From contig CALHOU010000015.1 in the NCBI GenBank assembly GCA_938035945.1, positions 1 to 64,000 on the forward strand: DNA of 64,000 nt, written 5' to 3'. Shown in pieces: positions 25,874 through 33,661 of the stretch. The DNA comes from an uncultured Granulosicoccaceae bacterium. GTDB taxonomy: Bacteria; Pseudomonadota; Gammaproteobacteria; Granulosicoccales; Granulosicoccaceae. The stretch's first letter is position 1; each line of letters opens with the position of its first letter. A program made the translations under genes and the position numbers. The notes under the pieces were generated by a model. The model was not told where the DNA came from. It saw only the letters and a list, made by a program, of their open reading frames with translations, and did not search any database.

Positions 25874-27151
25874 ATGAACGTTACTGCCGCACAACCAGAA
25901 TTGCCGCAAACGGGACTTGCCTGGTTCACGCTTGCATTGTCTACGTGCGCGTTGATATTACTGTGCGTGTGGGCTTTGTTGAATCAAGACAAGTTATTTA
26001 ACGGTGACGGTTTTGGTTTTGGTCATAGTGACAGACAATCGTTGATTGAGCCGAATTCGTCGGCTACGAAGAATGCAATCGCGGATAGCAGTGAACAGGA
26101 CAAGTTGAAGGCAGCGAAGCAGATAGCTGAGCAAGAGGCTGCCAAAGAGGCGGCTGTGCAAAAACTGGCTGCAGAAAAACTCGCCGCTGCGGAGGCGGCA
26201 CAAGCGAAAGCGGACGCATTGGCCGCTGAAAATTTAGCCGCAGAACAAGCCTTGGCGGCTGAGAGAGAAGCAACAGCAGCACAGGAATTGGCCGCAGAAA
26301 AATTAGCTGCCGAACAGGTTGAAGCACAGAAACTCGCAGCAGAACAAGCACAGGCGGAGAAACTTGCGCTTGAGCAGGCAGCGGCAGAGAAGCTGGCTGC
26401 TGAGCAAGTTGAGGCGGCAAAACTGGCTGCTGAGAGAGCTGAGGCGGAAAAACTGGCTGCTGAAAGGGTGGAATTTGAAAGAATCGAAGCTGAGAAACTG
26501 GCGGTCGAGAAATTGGCTGCTGAAAGGGCCGAAGCAGATAGAGTAGCGGCGGAGACATTAGCCGCTGAACGGGAAGCTGCAGTAATTGCTCAACAGGCAG
26601 CAGCTGAAGAGGCCGAGAGGCAGAAGCTCGCCGCTGATGAGGCCGAGGCTGAGCGACTGGCCGCACGGGAACTACTTGAGGCGCGATTATTAGCTGAAAA
26701 GCAACAAGCAGAGCAGCTATCTGCGCTGCCAAGGCGTACTATACCGGCAGCTGGCGAATTGGATGTGTTGACGGGACCTGCGCCACAGAACGAATCGGCG
26801 TTTGCCAAATCGAGACGGGAAGAGCTCGCTCAGTTGCCAGGATTATCGGCACAGCTGCAATTTAAATCGAATGATATCGAACCAACAGATTCGTCGCGGC
26901 AGCCGTTGGACAGGATTTTTGAGCTGTTATTTCTGTATGCGGAAACAACGGTGGTAGTGCAGGTTGCGAGTAATGAATATGAGATCGATGATAATAACCA
27001 GCTTATTAGTCGAGAACGAGCGCTCACACTGGTTAACTACTTGATAGATCGAGGGCTGGATGAAGATCGATTCAGAATACGATCATTGGGTAAACAGCAA
27101 CTACCGTTTGATAGCCACAGGGTCACGGTAGTTGCAACGGTGATAGAATAA
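25874..27151 (+). CDS. Membrane-anchored Ala/Glu-rich coiled-coil protein with OmpA-like C-terminal domain
   Basis: A 425-residue protein with three parts: a single membrane helix (about 14-38), a long helical rod (about 75-290) built of repeats such as EKLAAEQ and AEAEKLAAERVE, and an OmpA-like domain (about 320-425; LQFKSNDIEPTDSSRQPLDRI, SRERALTLVNYLIDRG, RIRSLGKQQLP). The architecture combines a TolA-like rod with a peptidoglycan-binding head, so it could span from inner membrane to cell wall. The NxxLSxxRA motif is present as NQLISRERA. It overlaps the next gene by one base (TAATG). The role is inferred to be envelope tethering or division; no partner is identified. Confidence 0.7.
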   Translation: MNVTAAQPELPQTGLAWFTLALSTCALILLCVWALLNQDKLFNGDGFGFGHSDRQSLIEPNSSATKNAIADSSEQDKLKAAKQIAEQEAAKEAAVQKLAAEKLAAAEAAQAKADALAAENLAAEQALAAEREATAAQELAAEKLAAEQVEAQKLAAEQAQAEKLALEQAAAEKLAAEQVEAAKLAAERAEAEKLAAERVEFERIEAEKLAVEKLAAERAEADRVAAETLAAEREAAVIAQQAAAEEAERQKLAADEAEAERLAARELLEARLLAEKQQAEQLSALPRRTIPAAGELDVLTGPAPQNESAFAKSRREELAQLPGLSAQLQFKSNDIEPTDSSRQPLDRIFELLFLYAETTVVVQVASNEYEIDDNNQLISRERALTLVNYLIDRGLDEDRFRIRSLGKQQLPFDSHRVTVVATVIE

Positions 27152-27810
27152 TGATGAATGCAATGACATGGCAGTTGCTGGCAGTGTTGCTAGGCTCTGC
27201 ATTGCTCGGATTACTAATCGGGCTATCGATAATGCGTTTGCGATACGTCAGCAAACTAAGGAACGCATATCATGTTGACAATAACGCAGTCAGCAAACTC
27301 TCAGCGGAGCGAGATGCTCTCGCAGCTGAAAAAAACTCAATGTTGCAAGCGCTCGAATCAGAGAAAAAGCTTGCTCATTTAGCCCGCGACAAGAATGTGC
27401 AATTTGCCGCTCAACAGGAAACATTGAAAGTACACAGCGATATGCAGGCACAAAAACTAATGAAGCTGCAAGCTGAGTTAAATACATCGGAAGAAAAGTG
27501 CATTCGGTTACAACGTGACTTTGCAAACTTTAAAGCGAACAAGCTTCGTGAAGTCCGCATGCTGAAAGTCAGTGCCGATGAATGGCTCGATAACGAAGAG
27601 CTTCCGGTTCTGAACAAAAAAGTGGATAAAATTTCTGCCGTGAATCTGGCGCTCGAGCCACTAGAAGGCGACGATAATGCTGCAAACCTTGACCTCACTC
27701 AACCGATCATCGCCAGCGAATTGGACATACCCTCGCTGGCCGAGTCTGAACTGCCAGACTCTGTAGACGAACTGGAATTCGAACTCGTTGATGACGACGA
27801 GTTACGCTAG
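27151..27810 (+). CDS. Membrane-anchored coiled-coil protein with acidic tail
   Basis: A 219-residue protein with an N-terminal membrane helix (about 6-28, LLAVLLGSALLGLLIGLSI), a long coiled coil (about 40-135) and an acidic C-terminus (ELPDSVDELEFELVDDDELR). It is translationally coupled to the OmpA-like gene upstream (TAATG) and probably works with it. The coil and tail would be cytoplasmic. I do not recognise a family. Three bases after its stop the MocR gene begins, which may be read through from this operon. Confidence 0.6.
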   Translation: MMNAMTWQLLAVLLGSALLGLLIGLSIMRLRYVSKLRNAYHVDNNAVSKLSAERDALAAEKNSMLQALESEKKLAHLARDKNVQFAAQQETLKVHSDMQAQKLMKLQAELNTSEEKCIRLQRDFANFKANKLREVRMLKVSADEWLDNEELPVLNKKVDKISAVNLALEPLEGDDNAANLDLTQPIIASELDIPSLAESELPDSVDELEFELVDDDELR

Positions 27811-27812
27811 GC

Positions 27813-29306
27813 GTGGGCAAAGCACACGAGAAGCCAATGTGGCATCAGCTGTTCAAGCTCGATGCCGAAAAACCTCAAAGCCTACAGTCTCAGTTGCGTC
27901 AAGCGCTGGTAAAAGCCATTTTAGATAATCGTATACCGGTTGATGTGCCGCTGCCTTCGTCGCGTGAGCTCTCGCGTCAGCTAGGCGTTGCACGCAACAC
28001 CGTGGTGCTGGCATACCAACACCTTATTGATGAAAACTATTTACTTGCACATGAACGGCGGGGCTATTTTGTTAATCCGGATATATTAGGCGGCCGAGTC
28101 GAGCTGGCAAAACCAAAAGCCAAAGCCTCGCCCGACGATGAAGCGAATGCCGAAGGGCCAGACGTTACCATCGACGTGCTTTCGCAGCGCAATATCCAGC
28201 GCCCCTTAGATTGGCAGCGCTACCCATACCCTTTTATCTATGGGCAAGTTGATTCCTCCTTGTTTCCAGTGAACGATTGGCGTGAAGCCTGTCGTTTATC
28301 GCTGCGCGTTGGCGCAATAAGTCAGTGGACGCATGATCGTGTTGATAGTGATGACGATTTACTGGTAGAGCAAGTGCATACTCGCGTTTTGCCGCGTCGT
28401 GGCGTGTGGGCAGAACGAGATGAGATTCTGATCACTAGCGGTGCGCAAAATGCTTTGTTCTTAATCGCCCAACTGTTACTCGATAAACAATCGACGGTTG
28501 GTTTAGAAGATCCTTGTTACGTTGACGCACGAAATATCTTTGGTATGTTCGGTGGTAGTCGAGAAGTTTTTCCGGTCGGCGAAGAGGGCGTTATCACAGA
28601 TGAGCGGCTGGCGTCATGCAAGCTCATGTATGTAACGCCGAGTCATCAATGCCCAACCACCACGACCATGCCTTTGTCGGCACGACAAAAATTACTCGAT
28701 GATGCAAACGAACATGATGTGGTTATTGTTGAAGATGACTACGAGAGCGAACTTAACTTTGTTGGCAAACCAACACCTGCGTTAAAAAGCTTGGATACTA
28801 AACACCGCGTTATTTACGTCGGCAGTTTGTCGAAGACCTTGGCTCCCGGTTTGCGCGTTGGATTTATGGTTGGCCCTCCTGGCTTTATAAAAAAAGCACG
28901 GGCGCTTCGTCGATTAATGTATCGGCATCCACCTACCAATAATCAAAGAACTGTTGGTCATTTCCTCGCGCTTGGCCATCATGATTCTGCTTTGCTACGG
29001 CTTTCGCAAGCCTTTCGTAAGCGGTGGGAAACCATGGATAAAGCCTTGGCATCGCATGCCCCGTTATCAGCAATTGCGCCAGCATTTGGTGGCTCGTCTT
29101 TTTGGGTGGAGTTGCCAAAGAGCGTCAGTGCCAAGCAGCTGGAAGAGCGTGCGGCGGCTGCCGGAATCATCATGAATGCCGGTGATAACTACTTCGCTGA
29201 CCGCGCTGGCCCAAAAAACTATATCCGTCTCGGATTTTCCTCCATTCCCGAAGAACGTATAGAAGAAGGAATCGGCAAACTTGCCGGTATAATCGCCGAG
29301 ATGTGA
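27813..29306 (+). CDS. MocR/GntR-family regulator with aminotransferase domain, TauR-like
   Basis: A 497-residue regulator: an N-terminal GntR winged helix (about 12-90, with LPSSRELSRQLGVARNTVVLA split at its core) joined to a fold-type I aminotransferase domain. The PLP site shows VEDDYESEL (306-314) and the Schiff-base lysine K341 in VGSLSKTLAPG. The GTG start (27813) gives the expected length. Placed just ahead of ald and xsc, it matches TauR, a MocR protein that activates taurine degradation genes in alphaproteobacteria. Effector binding is presumably through PLP. The assignment as TauR is context-based. Confidence 0.82.
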   Translation: MGKAHEKPMWHQLFKLDAEKPQSLQSQLRQALVKAILDNRIPVDVPLPSSRELSRQLGVARNTVVLAYQHLIDENYLLAHERRGYFVNPDILGGRVELAKPKAKASPDDEANAEGPDVTIDVLSQRNIQRPLDWQRYPYPFIYGQVDSSLFPVNDWREACRLSLRVGAISQWTHDRVDSDDDLLVEQVHTRVLPRRGVWAERDEILITSGAQNALFLIAQLLLDKQSTVGLEDPCYVDARNIFGMFGGSREVFPVGEEGVITDERLASCKLMYVTPSHQCPTTTTMPLSARQKLLDDANEHDVVIVEDDYESELNFVGKPTPALKSLDTKHRVIYVGSLSKTLAPGLRVGFMVGPPGFIKKARALRRLMYRHPPTNNQRTVGHFLALGHHDSALLRLSQAFRKRWETMDKALASHAPLSAIAPAFGGSSFWVELPKSVSAKQLEERAAAAGIIMNAGDNYFADRAGPKNYIRLGFSSIPEERIEEGIGKLAGIIAEM

Positions 29307-29319
29307 TGCAGTTGACGCT

Positions 29320-29349
29320 CTGGCACAGCCGACTGAAAACCGCTGGTAC
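29320..29349 (+). promoter_or_regulatory. Direct-repeat candidate for the MocR/TauR site upstream of ald
   Basis: CTGGCAC (29320-29326) and CTGGTAC (29343-29349) are direct repeats 23 bp apart, between the regulator gene and ald. MocR proteins often bind directly repeated half-sites; TauR sites described in Rhodobacter begin with CTGG as I recall. The match may be chance. Confidence 0.3.
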
Positions 29350-29409
29350 CAACGCGCTGTATAGCGAGCGCTAAACTACCCCAATCCGCTCCTAAATATA
29401 GGTCTCAGC

Positions 29410-30522
29410 ATGATTGTCGGCGTCCCCAAAGAAATTAAAAATCACGAGTACCGCGTAGGTCTCACCCCTACCAGCGTGCGTGAAGTGGTGGCAAATGGCC
29501 ATCAATGTGTTGTTGAAACAGGTTGTGGTGTAGGTATCGGTTGTGACGATGGCCAGTATGAAGCGGCTGGTGCGCAAGTATTAGGCACAGCCAAGGAAGT
29601 TTTTGATCGCAGCGAGATGATTGTCAAAGTCAAAGAGCCACAAGCGCCGGAACGCGCCATGCTTCGTGACGGGCAAATCTTGTTTACCTACCTGCATCTT
29701 GCCGCGGATGAAGCTCAAACCAAGGATCTGATTAAAAGCGGTGCTACCTGCATTGCGTATGAAACAGTGACCTCGCCGAGGGGTGGCTTACCGTTGCTTG
29801 CGCCTATGTCTAAAGTGGCTGGTCGTATGTCGATTCAAGCAGGTGCCTATTGTTTGGAGCAACCGCACGGTGGCTTGGGTATGTTACTCGGTGGCGTGCC
29901 AGGCGTTGATCCTGCCAAAGTAGTGATCATTGGTGCAGGAGTTGTTGGAACACATGCAGCGCATATAGCTGTTGGCCAGGGTGCGGATACTTGGGTGATT
30001 GATCGTAACCCGGACGTGCTCGAATCGCATTGGCAGCAGTTTGGTCGCACCACTAATTCGGTTTTTTCAACACGAGATTCATTAGAAAAGCATGTGCTAG
30101 AGGCCGATCTGGTCATTGGTGGCGTGCTGATTCCGGGTGCTGCAGCGCCAAAGCTTGTGACCGCTGACATGGTTAAACGCATGAAGCCGGGTTCGGTGAT
30201 TGTGGATGTTGCGATCGATCAGGGTGGTTGTGCCGAGACATCAAAGGCAACCACTCACGCTGAACCTACGTATATTGTTGATGATGTGGTGCACTACTGT
30301 GTGGCGAACATGCCAGGTGGCGTGCCTCGCACATCTACTTATGCGTTGAACAATGTCACCTTACCGCATGTGATAACGCTTGCGAATAAGGGCTACAAAC
30401 AAGCACTTAAAGACGATGAACACCTAAAAAATGGGCTAAATGTCCATGCAGGTGTGTTGACGATAGAAGAAGTGGGTGATGCGCTTGGTTTAGAGCATCA
30501 GCCCGCAGACAGCGTGCTGTAG
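29410..30522 (+). CDS. ald: Alanine dehydrogenase
   Basis: A 370-residue NAD-dependent enzyme converting alanine to pyruvate and ammonia. Family residues are in place: R15 in EYRVGLTP, K75 in VKVKEP, H96 in TYLHLAAD, the dinucleotide loop IGAGVVG (about 175-181) and DVAIDQGGC with the catalytic Asp. It lies between a TauR-like regulator and xsc. In taurine degradation, Ald regenerates the pyruvate used by taurine:pyruvate aminotransferase. A gene for that aminotransferase is not in the window. Confidence 0.93.
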   Translation: MIVGVPKEIKNHEYRVGLTPTSVREVVANGHQCVVETGCGVGIGCDDGQYEAAGAQVLGTAKEVFDRSEMIVKVKEPQAPERAMLRDGQILFTYLHLAADEAQTKDLIKSGATCIAYETVTSPRGGLPLLAPMSKVAGRMSIQAGAYCLEQPHGGLGMLLGGVPGVDPAKVVIIGAGVVGTHAAHIAVGQGADTWVIDRNPDVLESHWQQFGRTTNSVFSTRDSLEKHVLEADLVIGGVLIPGAAAPKLVTADMVKRMKPGSVIVDVAIDQGGCAETSKATTHAEPTYIVDDVVHYCVANMPGGVPRTSTYALNNVTLPHVITLANKGYKQALKDDEHLKNGLNVHAGVLTIEEVGDALGLEHQPADSVL

Positions 30523-30577
30523 AATACCGACACGCGAAAATTAACGAACTACTAGATTAACTGCTAAACGATTACAT

Positions 30578-30598
30578 TTTCAGCACCGATTGCTGAAA
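30578..30598 (+). other. Intercistronic hairpin between ald and xsc
   Basis: TTTCAGCA (30578-30585) pairs with TGCTGAAA (30591-30598), loop CCGAT. It has no T-run, so it may stabilise or process the ald-xsc message rather than terminate it. Confidence 0.4.
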
Positions 30599-30648
30599 GA
30601 TTTAACGAATCGCACCTAATTTGGGTGCACATCGACTGGAGATAGAAC

Positions 30649-32412
30649 ATGGCTCGTATGACGCCTACTGAAGCGTTTGTAGAAACAATGGTTGCCAATG
30701 GGGTAACTGATATTTTTGGCATCATGGGCTCGGCCTTCATGGACGCCATGGACATATTCGCACCAGCCGGAATCCGTTTGATTCCAGTTGTGCACGAGCA
30801 AGGTGCTGCGCACATGGCGGATGGCTACTCGCGCGCCACTGGTCGTCACGGCGTGGTTATCGGTCAAAATGGTCCTGGTATCTCTAACTGTGTAACCGCT
30901 ATTGCGGCGGCCTATTGGGCACACAGCCCGGTCGTCATGATCACGCCTGAAACCGGCACCATGGGGATGGGGCTTGGTGGTTTCCAAGAAGCTAATCAGC
31001 TACCAATGTTCCAGGAGTTCGTGAAATATGCAGGTCATGTAAACAACCCGAATCGTATGGCTGAATTCACCGCACGTTGTTTTGATCGGGCGCATTCTGA
31101 AATTGGCCCCACTCAGCTAAACATTCCACGCGACTACTTCTACGGTGATATCGATGTAGAAATTCCACAGCCCATGCGTCTTGATCGTGGACCGGGTGGT
31201 GAGAAGGTTCTGGCCGAAGCTGTTGAAGTTTTAAAAACAGCTAAATTTCCAGTCATCATCTCTGGTGGTGGTGTGGTTATGGCTGACGCGGTTGATGATT
31301 GCGTTGCCTTAGCAGAACGTCTTGGTGCGCCGGTTGTAAACAGTTATTTGCATAACGATTCATTCCCAGCAAGTCATCCGCTTTGGTGTGGACCTCTTGG
31401 TTATCAAGGTTCGAAAGCGGCCATGAAATTAATGGCGAAGGCGGATGTTGTTATCGCGCTTGGTTCACGTCTTGGACCCTTCGGTACTTTGCCACAGCAC
31501 GGGCTGGACTACTGGCCGAAAGATGCAAAGATCATTCAGATCGATGCTGATCACAAGATGCTGGGTTTGGTTAAGAAAATTTCTGTTGGTATTTGTGGTG
31601 ATGCTGGTGCAAGTGCGCGTGCATTAACTGCAATGCTTGGTGACGCTGCGCTTGCTAGTGATGGCAACAAGGAAGAGCGTGCAAAAGATATCGCGGCTGA
31701 GAAAGATGCTTGGGAAACTGAGCTTGATGCTTGGAAGCATGAAAAAGACGACTTCAGTCAAGACATGATTGCTGAAGCTGAGAAAGAAGACGGTAACTGG
31801 TTGGCACCTCGACAAGTTCTGCGTGAGCTTGAAAAGGCGATGCCAAAAGACGTTATGGTTTCAACTGATATCGGTAACATCAACTCAGTTGCTAACAGCT
31901 ATCTTCGTTTCGAACGCCCACGTAGTTTCTTTGCACCAATGAGTTTTGGTAACTGTGGTTATGCACTACCAACTATGATCGGTGCTAAATGCGCGGCACC
32001 TGAGCGCCCTGCTGTTGCCTATGCTGGTGATGGTGCCTGGGCGATGAGCATGACTGAAGTCATGACTGCTGTTCGCCACGATATTCCAGTTACGGCTGTG
32101 GTTTATCACAATCGCCAATGGGGTGCTGAGAAGAAGAACCAGGTTGACTTCTATGGCCGTCGTTTTGTGGCTGGTGAACTTGAAAGCCCAAGCTTTGCAG
32201 AGATTGGCCGTTCAATGGGTGCAGAAGGTGTGACTGTCGATGAGATGGGTGATGTTGGTTCTGCCTTGAAGAGCGCGATTGATGCACAAATGAACGATGG
32301 AAAAACCACCGTTGTTGAAATCATGTGTAACCGCGAACTAGGCGACCCGTTCCGCCGTGACGCTTTGTCGAAGCCTGTTCGTCACTTGGCTAAATACAAG
32401 GATTACGTTTAA
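30649..32412 (+). CDS. xsc: Sulfoacetaldehyde acetyltransferase
   Basis: A 587-residue thiamine-diphosphate enzyme that turns sulfoacetaldehyde and phosphate into acetyl phosphate and sulfite, the key step in taurine and isethionate use. The N-terminal pyrimidine-binding domain has catalytic E50 in VVHEQGAAHMADGYSR; the C-terminal domain carries the ThDP motif from AYAGDGAWAMSMTEV to YHNRQWG. The opening MTPTEAFVETMVANGVTDIF and the PETGTMGMGLGGFQEANQLP region are typical of Xsc and distinguish it from acetolactate synthase. GGAGAT precedes the ATG. The usual downstream pta is missing; a dehydrogenase follows instead. Confidence 0.92.
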   Translation: MARMTPTEAFVETMVANGVTDIFGIMGSAFMDAMDIFAPAGIRLIPVVHEQGAAHMADGYSRATGRHGVVIGQNGPGISNCVTAIAAAYWAHSPVVMITPETGTMGMGLGGFQEANQLPMFQEFVKYAGHVNNPNRMAEFTARCFDRAHSEIGPTQLNIPRDYFYGDIDVEIPQPMRLDRGPGGEKVLAEAVEVLKTAKFPVIISGGGVVMADAVDDCVALAERLGAPVVNSYLHNDSFPASHPLWCGPLGYQGSKAAMKLMAKADVVIALGSRLGPFGTLPQHGLDYWPKDAKIIQIDADHKMLGLVKKISVGICGDAGASARALTAMLGDAALASDGNKEERAKDIAAEKDAWETELDAWKHEKDDFSQDMIAEAEKEDGNWLAPRQVLRELEKAMPKDVMVSTDIGNINSVANSYLRFERPRSFFAPMSFGNCGYALPTMIGAKCAAPERPAVAYAGDGAWAMSMTEVMTAVRHDIPVTAVVYHNRQWGAEKKNQVDFYGRRFVAGELESPSFAEIGRSMGAEGVTVDEMGDVGSALKSAIDAQMNDGKTTVVEIMCNRELGDPFRRDALSKPVRHLAKYKDYV

Positions 32413-32442
32413 TCGTTGTTGAAAATGTAAGCCGCTGTCATG

Positions 32443-32476
32443 CTCGTTGAACTGGTGTTACCATCAGTTCAACGAG
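32443..32476 (+). terminator. Hairpin after xsc (terminator or attenuator)
   Basis: A 15-bp stem, 32443-32457 with 32462-32476, one G-U pair, loop TTAC. It is followed by TTACTTACG, not a clean T-run, so it may only reduce read-through into the dehydrogenase gene. Confidence 0.55.
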
Positions 32477-32495
32477 TTACTTACGGGAAGTTAAA

Positions 32496-33377
32496 ATGGC
32501 AACGGTTTCATTTATAGGTTTAGGTGTTATGGGGTACCCAATGGCTGGGTACCTTGCCAAAAACGGACACACCGTCCGCGTCTACAATCGCACATCAGGT
32601 AAAGCGGCTGACTGGGTTAAAGAGCATGGCGGCTCAGCTCACGATACGCCTGCAGATTGTGCCGAATCCTCCGATATTGTTTTTGCCTGTGTCGGTAATG
32701 ATGATGATTTACGTGCCATCGCCGTTGGTGAAAACGGTGCCATTGCTGCTATGAAAAAGGGCAGCATCTTTTGTGATCACACAACAGCCTCTGCCAACGT
32801 TGCGCGCGAACTTTATGCGCTTTGTGCGGAAAAGGGAATTGCCTTTTTAGACGCGCCCGTGTCTGGTGGTCAGGCCGGTGCCGAGAACGGTGCTCTAACC
32901 GTTATGGTAGGTGGTGATCAAGCTGCATTCGATACAGCTGAGCCATTAATGCAACACTTTAGTAAGTCGGTACGTTTAATGGGAGATAGCGGGGCAGGCC
33001 AACTAACCAAAATGGTTAATCAAATTTGTATTGCTGGTTTGGTACAAGGTTTGGCCGAGGGTATTCACTTTGCTGAAGCCGCTGGATTGGATGGCCATCA
33101 AGTCATCGATGTAATTTCTAAGGGTGCGGCGCAATCATGGCAGATGGAAAATCGTTATAAGACTATGCTCGAGCGAAAATTCGACTATGGCTTTGCTGTT
33201 GATTGGATGCGAAAAGATCTTGGCATTGTGCTCGATGAGGCTAACCGTAACAACACAAGCTTGCCCGTAACCGCCCTGGTTAATCAGTTCTATGCCGATG
33301 TGCAGGAGCTGGGTGGCCAACGCTGGGATACCAGTTCGCTGTTGGCGCGACTGCCCGATCGTCGATCTAAAAGTTAA
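32496..33377 (+). CDS. Beta-hydroxyacid dehydrogenase (3-hydroxyisobutyrate dehydrogenase/GarR/YihU family)
   Basis: A 293-residue NAD(P)-dependent reductase. Motifs: dinucleotide loop GLGVMG (8-13) followed by YNRT, whose N31-R32 suggests NADP; substrate loop DAPVSGG (119-125); catalytic K172 and N175 in GQLTKMVNQICIAG. Family members act on small hydroxyacids and semialdehydes, among them YihU, which reduces sulfolactaldehyde. Next to xsc, a sulfonate aldehyde such as sulfoacetaldehyde is an attractive substrate, but tartronate semialdehyde is equally allowed by sequence. The ribosome site GGGAAG is good. A hairpin separates it from xsc. Confidence 0.85.
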   Translation: MATVSFIGLGVMGYPMAGYLAKNGHTVRVYNRTSGKAADWVKEHGGSAHDTPADCAESSDIVFACVGNDDDLRAIAVGENGAIAAMKKGSIFCDHTTASANVARELYALCAEKGIAFLDAPVSGGQAGAENGALTVMVGGDQAAFDTAEPLMQHFSKSVRLMGDSGAGQLTKMVNQICIAGLVQGLAEGIHFAEAAGLDGHQVIDVISKGAAQSWQMENRYKTMLERKFDYGFAVDWMRKDLGIVLDEANRNNTSLPVTALVNQFYADVQELGGQRWDTSSLLARLPDRRSKS

Positions 33378-33661
33378 GAGCCACACAATCGCCTATAGCA
33401 TTTGCGTGCGATGTGATTGCATTCGCTAGGTGGCGCTTATGGGCTGCCTAGCACATCACCACCTACAAAGAATGCGGTTGAAGATCTGCAACTGTGTCAA
33501 TGTTGTTAACAGGTGCAGAGCTCGTCGAAAGTTTGTCGCTTATTACATTAACGTGTGTCAATGTAATGTCAGAAACGTTTTTTAATTTTCTTTGTTATTG
33601 AAATTAATTCGCTGGCATTAGACAATTGCCGGGTTGTAAATAGTCGGGTTGTATAAGTTGA

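Noticed and set aside
26064-26732. Long 222-codon open frame on minus opposite the Ala/Glu-rich rod gene
   Set aside because: It is a Pro/Gln/Leu-rich mirror of the GCN/GAN codon repeats in the real gene; low complexity and no ribosome site.
30649-32412. Acetolactate synthase as the identity of the ThDP enzyme
   Set aside because: The characteristic Xsc segments and linkage to ald and a TauR-like regulator favour sulfoacetaldehyde acetyltransferase; no small regulatory subunit gene is present.
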